From JANRLJ01 sp034437895 (GTDB lineage: Bacteria; Chloroflexota; Anaerolineae; Aggregatilineales; Phototrophicaceae), in NCBI GenBank assembly GCA_034437895.1, contig DAOTTO010000146.1, forward strand, positions 1 to 12,661: a stretch of DNA of 12,661 bases. The letters are read 5' to 3'. Shown here piece by piece: positions 1-7,315 of the stretch. The notes under the pieces are model-generated. The model was not told where the DNA came from, did no database searches, and saw nothing but the letters and a program-made list of their open reading frames with translations. Numbering within the stretch: position 1 is the stretch's first letter; the number at the start of each line of letters is the position of its first letter. A program made the translations under genes and the position numbers.

Positions 1-260
1 ATGTCTTCCGGCTTGATCTCCCATTGATAGAGCCGCGCCATACGATCAACTAAGGTCTGGCGTAGGATGTCGGATTCTTTGGGATAACCAAATACACCGT
101 GCGCCACCCGTTCTTGAATCGCTTGCATAATGGGTTCAGGCGACGCGAAGTCCATATCCGCCACCCACATCGGCAGCACATCGGGCGCAAAAAAGTCCCA
201 TTTGGCGCAATCTGTCCCACGCCGTTCAATGGGTGTGTCGAAGTTGAAATGATTAAACAT
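1..260 (-). CDS. patB: MalY/PatB-type cystathionine beta-lyase, N-terminal part (cut by window edge)
   Basis: Eighty-six N-terminal residues of a pyridoxal-phosphate aminotransferase-fold C-S lyase, which cleaves cystathionine or related thioethers to a thiol, pyruvate and ammonia in the cytoplasm. What is seen: the N-terminal RRGTDCAKWD block (residues 13-22), the hallmark PMWVADMDF (30-38), and VFGYP (56-60), in the order and spacing usual for MalY/PatB proteins. The PLP-binding lysine lies in the missing C-terminal three quarters. The ATG at 260 is 11 nt after the hepT stop, and an AAGG element overlapping that stop can serve as its ribosome site, so it probably shares a transcript with hepT. 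The family call is confident; MalY and PatB cannot be told apart from this fragment. Confidence 0.87.
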   Translation of the reverse strand, partial: MFNHFNFDTPIERRGTDCAKWDFFAPDVLPMWVADMDFASPEPIMQAIQERVAHGVFGYPKESDILRQTLVDRMARLYQWEIKPED

Positions 261-271
261 TTAGTTCTGCC

Positions 272-616
272 TTAGTTTTCTGATGAAGGAACAATTTTTT
301 CTAATTCGACAATAAGATCAGGGATTGATTTTGTAACCGTAGCCCAAACGAGGTTGCGATCAATATCAAAATAATCATGTACTAAAATATGGCGCATACC
401 GATAATGTTTGCCCAAGGAATTTGTGGATGCTTATCACGACTCTCTTTAGAGATTTTAGAAGCGGCTTCTCCGATAATCTGTATGGCATGAACCAGAGCA
501 AAGCTCAATTTCAGATCATTATCTAAAGCCTCACGATTTTCACCTTTTACAAACACTATAGCTGTTTGTGATGCTTCCAACATGTGACGCAACCGTATTA
601 AATCATCGGCGTTCAT
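272..616 (-). CDS. hepT: HepT-like HEPN ribonuclease toxin (type VII toxin-antitoxin)
   Basis: A 114-residue all-helical HEPN-fold protein of the HepT/DUF86 family. HepT toxins are RNases whose active site is the RX4HXY motif; here it is intact as R75, H80 and Y82 in RHILVHDY. In studied systems the partner MntA AMPylates the motif tyrosine and so blocks the toxin. A hydrophobic helix with HAIQIIGEAASKIS (43-56), typical of the family, precedes the motif. The start codon lies inside the 3' end of the mntA gene (14-nt overlap), which implies translational coupling. The Shine-Dalgarno is weak, consistent with dependence on upstream translation. With both motifs of the pair intact, a working module is likely. 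Confidence 0.9.
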   Translation of the reverse strand: MNADDLIRLRHMLEASQTAIVFVKGENREALDNDLKLSFALVHAIQIIGEAASKISKESRDKHPQIPWANIIGMRHILVHDYFDIDRNLVWATVTKSIPDLIVELEKIVPSSEN

Positions 617-920
617 AAATGACCCGTGCTTCGGATAATATACGCTCCCGAAAATAACGACTCAGAAAATCGGGCGTTTTTAAATCGATTTCCCGCGCAA
701 ACAATTCCGAGAGTTCAAACTGAACGCCACCCATGTCGAACAAAGTGACTTCCGCATTCGGCTCAAACTCAATCAAGACATCAATATCACTGTCAGGCCG
801 GAAATCATCGCGCAAGATTGAGCCGAAAAGCGACAATTTTTGAACTGAGTGTGTTCGGCACAAAATGTCGATTTTATCGTAGGGTATTGTGACTGATTCT
901 TGTATATTCTGCTTCATCAC
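603..920 (-). CDS. mntA: MntA-like minimal nucleotidyltransferase antitoxin
   Basis: A 105-residue minimal nucleotidyltransferase that pairs with HepT. Visible catalytic features are LFGSILRDDF with G33-S34, then SDIDVLIEF with D45 and D47 (the GSX10DXD pattern), and a third acidic residue D79 in EIDL. These residues bind the metal-ATP used to transfer AMP onto the toxin tyrosine. The first codon at 920 is GTG, immediately followed by ATG at 917; an AAGGG lies 9 nt before the GTG, so either start is possible and they differ by one residue. The gene overlaps hepT by 14 nt and precedes it, the usual antitoxin-first order. A 64-nt gap separates it from the upstream unknown gene, leaving room for its own promoter, though none stands out. 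Confidence 0.9.
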   Translation of the reverse strand: MMKQNIQESVTIPYDKIDILCRTHSVQKLSLFGSILRDDFRPDSDIDVLIEFEPNAEVTLFDMGGVQFELSELFAREIDLKTPDFLSRYFRERILSEARVIYERR

Positions 921-984
921 GGAGTTAAGCCCTTGAAATATTTACGTCTACCATGAAACCACAACCGAAGGCGCTTCACAATTA

Positions 985-1434
985 TCAAGCGCCCAGCGTA
1001 TCCAAAAAACGCAACCAGATTAAACGAGCATAGTATTCATCATATTGCGTTGCGGGTGCAAAAGAAAGGGAGCCTAGCAATGGATCAAAATCCTGCTCAT
1101 CTAATGCCCAACCTGCTTGTCCTTCGGCAAAAGCACTGCGTAATAAACATGCCTCAATGATCTGGCGATACATTGCTTCAGTGACAGGTAAAACTACTTC
1201 AGAGGTTCTCAGAAGACCCGTTTCTGGATGGATGAGTAGGTCGACTAAACCGACTTCTTCAGCCATCCCTTCCCATGCTGGATAGTTGACAAAGCGCCAA
1301 TTGGCTTCGGGGTCAAGTATTGCATCATTGGGAAATTTGGGGGCATAAGGGGAGGTAACACGTCTCACATCCCAAATCGGTGGGGAAGTTTCCTCATTTA
1401 AAAACTTTTCGCCAATTGTAATTGTCACAGACAT
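985..1434 (-). CDS. Hypothetical protein, 149 residues
   Basis: Not recognised. The predicted protein is soluble, acidic and rich in aromatic residues, with no signal peptide or membrane helix. Its N-terminal half has many prolines and tryptophans (PPIWDVRR, FVNYPAWEGMAEEVG, LIHPETGLLR at about residues 69-77), followed by a mostly helical C-terminal half with AMYRQIIEACLLRSAFAEG and a final ARLIWLRFLDTLG. No catalytic motif is evident. It lies 30 nt downstream of the uma2 start of its neighbour's stop region and 64 nt upstream of mntA, all on the same strand, so it may be read with either. The ATG at 1434 has only a weak AGGT ribosome site 6 nt upstream. Coding potential is supported by length, same-strand packing and codon use like its neighbours. 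Confidence 0.65.
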   Translation of the reverse strand: MSVTITIGEKFLNEETSPPIWDVRRVTSPYAPKFPNDAILDPEANWRFVNYPAWEGMAEEVGLVDLLIHPETGLLRTSEVVLPVTEAMYRQIIEACLLRSAFAEGQAGWALDEQDFDPLLGSLSFAPATQYDEYYARLIWLRFLDTLGA

Positions 1435-1464
1435 ACAATACCTAGGTTCTTTTTATATGACGCG

Positions 1465-2058
1465 CTACTTTTCGATAAAACTTGGCACAACAAATAAATC
1501 AGCTATCTTCAGCACAAGGCCGGGGAAAAGGGATTCTGCGATAAGCGTTTGCCCCACGCGATAAATTTTCATTGTGTCGGGATCATTGCGGCTGAAAACA
1601 TGAATTTGTTTCTGACGCGGATGGAAGACCCAGACTTGCTCGGTGCCAAATTGCAGATAGCGCTCGACACGAACATTCAGCAGTTCGGCATCATCCCCCG
1701 GCGAAACGACCTCAACTGCTAAATCGGGCGCACCGGGAAAAGGCCGTTCAATATCCCAATCCACAGGAATGCGGCCTTTACGGATAAAGGAGACATCCGG
1801 GACTTGTGAGCCTTTTATAATGAGTTGCTCAACATCCAAATAAAAGGTTAGGCCATCCTGAAACACTTCCCCCAATACGTTTGATGCCACAAACGGGTCT
1901 AATTTGCGGAAAACATTACGGGCAATAAATTGATGCAACAGTCCGGCAGCGGTCATTTCGATCAAATCCCCGTCGATCACTTCATAAGTTTTATCGGGGT
2001 CAAGCCCAGACAATACATCTAATGCAACCCTCTGCGCCTGCATTTCAAGATTAACCAT
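1465..2058 (-). CDS. Uma2-family (DUF820) PD-(D/E)XK nuclease-like protein
   Basis: A 197-residue protein of the Uma2 family, a PD-(D/E)XK restriction-endonuclease fold greatly expanded in Cyanobacteria and Chloroflexota; its cellular role is largely unknown. Family marks are VPDVSFI (86-92), PDLAVEVVSPGDD (111-123) with the acidic pair D112/E116, and YLQFGTEQVWVFHP (134-147). The lysine usually found before the conserved tyrosine appears replaced by R130 (VRVERYL), so metal-dependent cleavage may be impaired. I chose the ATG at 2058, preceded by AAGGAAGG at 6-nt spacing; a TTG at 2064 is in frame but too near that site. The Shine-Dalgarno overlaps the recN stop and the gap is 12 nt, so the gene is probably the last member of the B-box-recN transcript. 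Confidence 0.86.
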   Translation of the reverse strand: MVNLEMQAQRVALDVLSGLDPDKTYEVIDGDLIEMTAAGLLHQFIARNVFRKLDPFVASNVLGEVFQDGLTFYLDVEQLIIKGSQVPDVSFIRKGRIPVDWDIERPFPGAPDLAVEVVSPGDDAELLNVRVERYLQFGTEQVWVFHPRQKQIHVFSRNDPDTMKIYRVGQTLIAESLFPGLVLKIADLFVVPSFIEK

Positions 2059-2070
2059 GACCAACCTTCC

Positions 2071-3855
2071 TTATAACAACTTCTTCTGTCCGGGTGTTTC
2101 AGGTGGGGTAGGCACAGCACGGACACTCTTTTTGGCACGGGCATCATCTAAGATTTCACGGGCGCTTTGCTTGCCGGATTCGCCCGTTGCGCCGAGCATT
2201 TCTGAAAGTTCAGTGATGCGCTCGACCTCATTGTCTAAGGCCAGCACTTGCGTCGTCGTGCGGTCTTTGGTTTGTAGCTTTTTCACATGGAAATGCCGAT
2301 CCGCGAAGCCCGCCAACTGCGGTAAATGCGTGACGACCAAGACCTGGTGGCTGCTCGTCAGCGACCACAATTTTTCGCCGACTACGCTGCCCACACGTCC
2401 GCCAATCCCTTGATCGACTTCATCGAAAATCAAGGTCGGTGTATGATCGGCCTGAGACAGTACGCGCTTGAGCGACAGCATAATCCGCGCTGCCTCACCG
2501 CCAGAAGCGACTTTCGCCAGCGGACGCAGCGGTTCCCCGGGATTAGCGCTCATCATAAATTCGACTTCATCAATCCCCGTCGCATTAAACGCCACCCGCC
2601 GATCTCCAACATACGCGCCGTTGGGATCATCAATCCAGTGCAGCGCAACTTCAAATTGGGTGCGTTCCATCCGTAAATCTTTGAGTTCTTCCACAACACG
2701 CCGCGCCAGTTGGCTGCCGATATTGCGCCGCACTTTGCTGATATTTTGGCCTAATTCGCCAATCTGCTTGAGCATCAGCATCTCTTTTTCGCGCAGTTCT
2801 TCCAGCCGTTCCTCACTGTTTTCGATGTTATCCAGTTCAGCACGAGCTTTTTCGGCATGTTCTAGCACCAATTCAATCGTCACGCCGTAACGCCGCCGCA
2901 GTTTTCTGACGAGTTCCAGCCGTTCTTCGATGTCGTTGATGCGCTCCGGGTCGAATTCCACTTCATCGCCATAACGCACCATTTCCAGCGCGAGTTCTTG
3001 GGCTTGGGCGCTGATGCTGTCGGCAAGTTCGGCATATTCGTTGAGTTCAGTGTCGATGGCGGCGAGTTTGCTTAGAATGACGGCGGCACGCTGCAATTGA
3101 TCGACAGCGCCTTCTTGATCGCGCCGTTCATCGCCATTCAGCAAACGGGCAGCCTCAGCGGTCAGGGTCGCCAATTGTTCGCTGTTAGAAAGGCGGTTGC
3201 GCTCGGCTTTCAGCTCATCATCCTCGCCAGGGCGCAGTTCCGCCGCCTCAATCTCTTCAACATCACGACGCAATTGTTCGGCACGACGCTGCAACGCCGC
3301 TTCATCGTCCATCAAATTACGCATCTCACGCCGCACACTCGCCAGATGATCGACAACTGTCGTCAGCGCCTCACGGATTTCCAGCAAATCGGCGTAGCGA
3401 TCCAGCAGATCAATATGATGGGTTGATTTCAACAGCGACAAATGTTCGCTCTGTCCGTGAATGTCCACCAGCGATTCGCCGACTTCCCGCAGAATATCCT
3501 GGCTGACGGTAAAGCCGTTGATTCGCGCCGTCGAGCGTCCGTTGCTGCGAAGTTCGCGTGACAGGGTGATGAATCCAGCATTTTCGCTTTCTTCTAATTC
3601 TTCACGTTGAAGAACTGCATCAACGTTCTGACGGGCAACCTTGTTCAGCGCAAATACGCCTTCAATTAAGGCTTTTTCCGCGCCGGAACGCACCATCGAC
3701 GGGTCGGTTTTGCCGCCGAGCAGCAGTTCTACCGCATCGATAATGATGGATTTACCCGCGCCTGTCTCGCCTGTAATGACGTTAAAGCCGCTGGAAAAGT
3801 CCAATTCTAGGTTGTCAATAATAGCAAAATTACGGATACGAATTTCTTCTAACAT
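2071..3855 (-). CDS. recN: DNA repair protein RecN (SMC-like ATPase)
   Basis: A 594-residue RecN, the SMC/Rad50-like ATPase that acts early at double-strand breaks, promoting DNA end bridging and RecA-dependent recombination. Seen in order: Walker A GETGAGKS (29-36), Q-loop block VDIHGQSEHLSLL (130-142), a long charged coiled-coil region (about 155-400) with an interrupted middle, ABC signature ASGGE (450-454), Walker B TLIFDEVDQGIGG (474-486) and H-loop VVTHLPQLA (507-515). Length is normal for the family. I chose the ATG at 3855 because MLEEIRIRNFAI is the usual RecN start and this ATG overlaps the upstream TGA as TGATG, a translational-coupling arrangement; a GTG at 3858 is the alternative. 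The C-terminal tail (about 575-594) is basic and proline-rich. Confidence 0.97.
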   Translation of the reverse strand: MLEEIRIRNFAIIDNLELDFSSGFNVITGETGAGKSIIIDAVELLLGGKTDPSMVRSGAEKALIEGVFALNKVARQNVDAVLQREELEESENAGFITLSRELRSNGRSTARINGFTVSQDILREVGESLVDIHGQSEHLSLLKSTHHIDLLDRYADLLEIREALTTVVDHLASVRREMRNLMDDEAALQRRAEQLRRDVEEIEAAELRPGEDDELKAERNRLSNSEQLATLTAEAARLLNGDERRDQEGAVDQLQRAAVILSKLAAIDTELNEYAELADSISAQAQELALEMVRYGDEVEFDPERINDIEERLELVRKLRRRYGVTIELVLEHAEKARAELDNIENSEERLEELREKEMLMLKQIGELGQNISKVRRNIGSQLARRVVEELKDLRMERTQFEVALHWIDDPNGAYVGDRRVAFNATGIDEVEFMMSANPGEPLRPLAKVASGGEAARIMLSLKRVLSQADHTPTLIFDEVDQGIGGRVGSVVGEKLWSLTSSHQVLVVTHLPQLAGFADRHFHVKKLQTKDRTTTQVLALDNEVERITELSEMLGATGESGKQSAREILDDARAKKSVRAVPTPPETPGQKKLL

Positions 3856-4475
3856 CACGATTTCATCCGGCTATAAACAGCATAAGCCGCCAATCCAACA
3901 AAAATGAGTACACCCCAACTGGTCGTCAGGTCATCGATCAAAAAGCGGCTAAAAGAAGGAATTCCCATCTCTACTCGAAGTTGTTCCGCACTTATCCCCG
4001 CATTTGCAGCAAGACGCAAGACATCCCCAAACAAATTTTGATAAGCACTATAAACTTGAACAACAACACCCACAAGCGCCCCCACCAAAACACTCGCCAC
4101 GCCGACATTGCCGCTATAACGCCCACGTCGTCGCTGGATTGCTCGCAGGGCGACTTCGGAAATCAACCCACCCGCAGGAAAGCCAATAAAGATCGCTAGT
4201 AAGATAAAGCCAATCGCGCTTATGATACCACTGGCGATGGCACTTAACCCCGCGCATATCAATCCGGCAACTATATAATCGGCTGTCGTGCCGCTGTAAA
4301 ATTTGTCCTCAACCCGGCGTACACACTCACGGCAGCGATAGCCCACTGGCGTAGGGACAGCGCATTGGGCGCACATCAAACGATTGCATTTATTACAGCG
4401 CAGCGCTGTTTCGCGGTCAGGATGTACCTCGCAGTAGGTAATTTCGTCCTCATAAGACGTTGTTTGCTGGCTCAT
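3855..4475 (-). CDS. B-box-type zinc-finger integral membrane protein
   Basis: A 206-residue protein with an N-terminal treble of cysteine pairs followed by membrane helices. The zinc module is C15, H18, C27, C30, C35, C38, C48 and C51, in the pattern CEVHP...CNKC...CAQC...CREC, as in B-box zinc-finger proteins common in Chloroflexota and other bacteria. Hydrophobic segments lie at about 67-86, 87-108, 123-144 and 186-202, the last close to the C-terminus. The cytosolic zinc domain probably binds a protein partner; substrate and function are unknown. Its stop overlaps the recN start (TGATG), so both are translated from one message. The ATG at 4475 is 90 nt from the nadK stop. The family call is good; any function in DNA repair is inference from position only. 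Confidence 0.83.
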   Translation of the reverse strand: MSQQTTSYEDEITYCEVHPDRETALRCNKCNRLMCAQCAVPTPVGYRCRECVRRVEDKFYSGTTADYIVAGLICAGLSAIASGIISAIGFILLAIFIGFPAGGLISEVALRAIQRRRGRYSGNVGVASVLVGALVGVVVQVYSAYQNLFGDVLRLAANAGISAEQLRVEMGIPSFSRFLIDDLTTSWGVLIFVGLAAYAVYSRMKS

Positions 4476-4565
4476 TCAGCTAATTTTCCTCACAAAAGTT
4501 AGCGATAATAATACGCCTTCATTTTAATCTCTTTTTGCATGTTTGCCGTTAGAAGCGGCTTATTC

Positions 4566-5432
4566 CTAGTTTTTGCTTTCGCTGCTGTTGCGCGGGACAC
4601 GCGGCTCCAGCCGATCTAACAAGGAACGATAAAAGTAATTGCGTCCCCGCAGTCGCACAAATCGACTGGCGTGTTCGCTGGCTTGGATGAGTACCCTATC
4701 ATCGGGCTGCAAGGTCGCCAGCATCCCGCCATCTGCTGAAAGCACGACTTCATTCCGATTACCGGCTGAGGGTTTCACTTCTACCCGCGCTCCTTCAGAC
4801 AACACAATCGGACGATCCATACTTAAATGCGGCGCTGCCGGGACGATCAAAATATTGTTCAGTTCCGGCGGCAAAATCGGCCCACCACAAGCCAGCGCAT
4901 AGGCGGTGCTGCCCGTCGCCGTAGCAATCACCAGCGCATCAGCGTTATAAGTCGTCGCCCAATCATCGTCAATGAAGGTATCCAGTTGAATCATCCGTCC
5001 GATGACGCTGCCGCTGATTACAATGTCGTTGAGCGCATCACCCGAAATAATCGTTTCTTCGCCGCGCATCACGGTGGCCTTAATCATCATACGCCGCTCG
5101 ATCCAATAATCGCCGCGCAGCACGAGATCAAGATGGCTTTCCCACGCATCAGGATCGCTGATCTCCGTCAGAAAGCCAAGCTGTCCCATATTAATGCCCA
5201 ACACCGGAACGCCGCTCGGCGCACACACCCTTGCTGCCCGCAGCATCGCGCCATCGCCACCTATGGCGACCACCATATCGGCACAGCGCACATCATCAAA
5301 GACATCATCACCGTGCCATTCCGTATGTATCCACGCTTTAATCTGCCGCGCCCGCAGCGCATCAACAATCCATTGGGCGATAGGGAAGGTCTGGGGGCGC
5401 AGGGGGTGTGCCAGTACGCCGATACAGGTCAT
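4566..5432 (-). CDS. nadK: NAD kinase
   Basis: A 288-residue NAD kinase, which phosphorylates NAD to NADP using ATP (or polyphosphate in some bacteria) and is the only route to NADP. Visible motifs are AIGGDGAMLRAAR (56-68) with the GGDG nucleotide site, GINMGQLGFLTE (79-90), LND (134-136) and the glycine-rich ATATGSTAYALACGGPI (170-186) after NADA. The family usually has Asn-Glu or Asn-Asp at the LND position. I chose the ATG at 5432, giving MTCIGVLAHP, with AGGA 10 nt upstream; a TTG at 5453 would add seven residues. The C-terminal tail after FYRSLLDRLE is charged and probably disordered. nadK just before recN is a frequent bacterial neighbourhood. Confidence 0.96.
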   Translation of the reverse strand: MTCIGVLAHPLRPQTFPIAQWIVDALRARQIKAWIHTEWHGDDVFDDVRCADMVVAIGGDGAMLRAARVCAPSGVPVLGINMGQLGFLTEISDPDAWESHLDLVLRGDYWIERRMMIKATVMRGEETIISGDALNDIVISGSVIGRMIQLDTFIDDDWATTYNADALVIATATGSTAYALACGGPILPPELNNILIVPAAPHLSMDRPIVLSEGARVEVKPSAGNRNEVVLSADGGMLATLQPDDRVLIQASEHASRFVRLRGRNYFYRSLLDRLEPRVPRNSSESKN

Positions 5433-5763
5433 TTTTGTCGTTTCCTGTGTCAAAGGGGGTTTATCCTTAGTCCGTGTTTTCGCTTAACAGTATCTTGCTA
5501 CAGTCTACCTACCCGAAGACACAACCGCTACTCTCATCTTACCACTTTTCCATAAAATAGCACGGGTGTTCTTTTATCTCGCCATTTAAGATGGTATTCA
5601 TCTCACTTTAATAAAGGGTTAACACATTAAACAAGGTTAAAGCGTATACCAATGTTATTTAATGAAGCGCCCCCTTTTTGTTAACAAAGCAGGGCTAACA
5701 TTCGCATTGAAGTATCCAAAGATATTTCAAATCAAAGTTCGACTTTACAAGGAGAGACAAAGA
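5433..5763. other. Divergent intergenic region between nadK and pstS
   Basis: A 331-nt AT-rich spacer that must hold the promoter of nadK on the minus strand and that of pstS on the plus strand. No convincing -35/-10 pair could be assigned to either. The pstS-proximal half has several TTAA-centred repeats (separate entry) and a clear ribosome site AAGGAGAG at 5749-5756, 7 nt before the pstS ATG. The plus-strand frame stays open up to an ATG at 5662, but the signal peptide and Shine-Dalgarno place the real start at 5764, so the region is read as leader. No small gene or RNA was recognised. Confidence 0.6.
5617..5643. promoter_or_regulatory. Candidate Pho-box-like repeat cluster upstream of pstS
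   Basis: GGTTAA occurs at 5617-5622 and again at 5635-5640, with a further TTAAAC at 5627-5632 between them. On the minus strand this reads TTTAACCT, then TTAACCCT, similar to the CTTAACCT half-sites of cyanobacterial Pho boxes. It lies about 120-145 nt before pstS, a phosphate-starvation gene. The repeat spacing (8 to 10 nt, 18 nt overall) does not fit the canonical 11-nt period, so this is only a candidate operator. Confidence 0.3.
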
Positions 5764-7170
5764 ATGTTGAAATCTCGTATTCTGGCTCTGGTGGCGGTGT
5801 TGGTCATCGCCTTCGCGGCGATGGGTGTGGCTTCTGCTCAGGACGGCACCATCATCGAAGTTGCACAAGGTGCTGGCACCTTTAACACCCTGCTGGCTGC
5901 TGTGGATGCTGCTGGCCTGACCGACGTATTGAATGGCGAAGGCCCCTTCACCGTTTTCGCCCCAACCGATGAGGCTTTCGCAGCCCTTCCTCCGTTTGTC
6001 ATCGACTATCTCTTGGCGAACCCCGAACTGCTCACCCGCGTCCTGACCTATCATGTGGTCTCCGGCGCAGTGATGTCCACCGACCTGACCAGCATGATGG
6101 CCCCGTCGATGGAAATGAGCGCTGTCGGCGCTGACCTGATGGGCAGCGAATTGAACATCGTCGTCGGCGAAGATGGCAGCGTCAAAGTTGACCAAGCCAA
6201 CGTCGTGACCGCCGACATCGCCGCTTCTAACGGTGTCATCCATGTCATCGACAGCGTTCTGCTGCCCCCGCTTGAACTGCCCGAAGTTGTTCCCGCCACC
6301 GTCACCGGTGACATCATCAGCAACGGCAGCTCGACAGTTGAACCCGTCTCCCTCGCGATCAATGCCCGCTTTGCCGATGAAGGCTATTCAGGCCAAAGCA
6401 CCGTGATCGAATCCGGCACCGGTGGTGGTTTCGCCGCCTTCTGCGAAGAAGCCTCCAGCGACATCGCCAACGCCAGCCGCCCGATCCGCACCGGCGACGA
6501 CAGCGAAACTGCCAACTGCTTGGCACTGACCCCTGTCCGTGAACCGCTGCCTTTCCGCGTCGGCACCGATGCCCTGGCCGTCGTCGTCAGCCCCAACAAC
6601 ACCTGGCTGTCTGATGTCACCATTGAACAACTGGGTGAGATGTTCCTTGCCGAAAACTGGTCTGACCTGTCCTTCGCAACCGCTGACTTCCCGGCTGAAC
6701 CGATCCAACGCTTCATCCCCGGCACCGCTTCCGGCACCTTTGACTACTTCATCGAAGAAGTCTACGGCGACGCTGGCCCCGATGCCTTGTTGGCAGCAGC
6801 CAATACCGCTTCCAATGAAAGCGACAACGTTTTGGTTCAGGGGATTCAGGAAAGCGACTACTCGCTCGGTTTCTTCGGCTATGCGTACTATGCCGACAAC
6901 GCCGATACCCTGAAAGTGCTGTCCGTTGATGGCATTACGCCTTCTGCCGCAGCAGTTGACGCTGGCACCTATGAAATGGCTCGTCCGCTGTTTATCTACA
7001 GCACCGCTGCCATCCTCAACGAAAAACCCCAAGTTGCCGCCTTCATCAACTACTTCCTGACCAACGTGAACGACGTGTATGCCAGCGGCGAAGTTGCTTA
7101 CTTCCCGTCCGAATACGGCCTGCGCGCTGCTCGCCTGTTCTGGCTGGCGGCTGTTAACTTCGCTGGCTAA
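5764..7170 (+). CDS. pstS: Phosphate-binding protein PstS with N-terminal fasciclin (FAS1) domain
   Basis: A 468-residue secreted phosphate-binding protein. Residues 1-26 are a signal peptide ending ASA-Q, with no lipobox cysteine. A FAS1 domain follows (about 28-168), with its H1 region from FNTLLAAVDAAGL to PFTVFAPTDEAFAALP (40-76), the H2-like LTRVLTYHVVSG (90-101), and NGVIHVIDSVLLPP (156-169). The PstS domain (about 180-468) shows the phosphate-contact blocks NGSSTVEPVS (187-196), SGTGGGFAAFC (217-227), ASRPIRTGDD (237-246) and PGTASGTFDYF (319-329). C227 and C252 could form a disulfide. The start at 5764 is set by AAGGAGAG 7 nt upstream and by the signal peptide. It heads the pst cluster and is followed by a terminator, as suits a protein needed in excess. 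The FAS1 domain probably mediates adhesion or surface retention (inference). Confidence 0.95.
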   Translation: MLKSRILALVAVLVIAFAAMGVASAQDGTIIEVAQGAGTFNTLLAAVDAAGLTDVLNGEGPFTVFAPTDEAFAALPPFVIDYLLANPELLTRVLTYHVVSGAVMSTDLTSMMAPSMEMSAVGADLMGSELNIVVGEDGSVKVDQANVVTADIAASNGVIHVIDSVLLPPLELPEVVPATVTGDIISNGSSTVEPVSLAINARFADEGYSGQSTVIESGTGGGFAAFCEEASSDIANASRPIRTGDDSETANCLALTPVREPLPFRVGTDALAVVVSPNNTWLSDVTIEQLGEMFLAENWSDLSFATADFPAEPIQRFIPGTASGTFDYFIEEVYGDAGPDALLAAANTASNESDNVLVQGIQESDYSLGFFGYAYYADNADTLKVLSVDGITPSAAAVDAGTYEMARPLFIYSTAAILNEKPQVAAFINYFLTNVNDVYASGEVAYFPSEYGLRAARLFWLAAVNFAG

Positions 7171-7207
7171 TCCCAGCGTTAACAGTTTTATGAACTAAAG
7201 CAATAGG

Positions 7208-7244
7208 CACAGGGAGGGGCAGATGCTCCTCCCTGTGTGTTTTA
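7208..7244 (+). terminator. Rho-independent terminator or attenuator after pstS
   Basis: A 13-bp stem pairs 7208-7220 with 7225-7237 around an AGAT loop, with one G-U wobble (CACAGGGAGG against CCTCCCTGTG at its base), followed by TGTGTTTT. It starts 38 nt after the pstS stop and precedes the pstC promoter. It should end most pstS transcripts and protect their 3' end, giving more PstS than PstCAB. Confidence 0.85.
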
Positions 7245-7248
7245 CAAT

Positions 7249-7278
7249 TTGAGAAGGCAATCGTTTACACGGTATAAT
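7249..7278 (+). promoter_or_regulatory. Sigma70-type promoter for pstCAB
   Basis: TTGAGA at 7249-7254 and a perfect TATAAT at 7273-7278 are 18 nt apart, one mismatch from the vegetative consensus. The predicted start near 7285 leaves a leader of about 30 nt before pstC, whose AAGGGG (7305-7310) is 5 nt from the ATG. The position just after the pstS terminator supports separate transcription of pstCAB. Confidence 0.7.
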
Positions 7279-7315
7279 CCAATGCATCATTCACGACGCA
7301 ATCTAAGGGGAAGCT

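Noticed and set aside
4827..5555. Long plus-strand open frame antisense to nadK
   Set aside because: It is the complement of a clear NAD kinase, its translation is rich in His, Arg and Asn with no family pattern, and it has no ribosome site.
5662..5763. N-terminal extension of pstS from an upstream ATG
   Set aside because: The added 34 residues would bury the signal peptide, whereas the ATG at 5764 has a strong AAGGAGAG at 7-nt spacing.
6388..7032. Minus-strand frame of 214 codons inside pstS
   Set aside because: It is a by-product of the GC-biased codon use of pstS; the translation is low-complexity Gly/Val/Ala and unlike any family.
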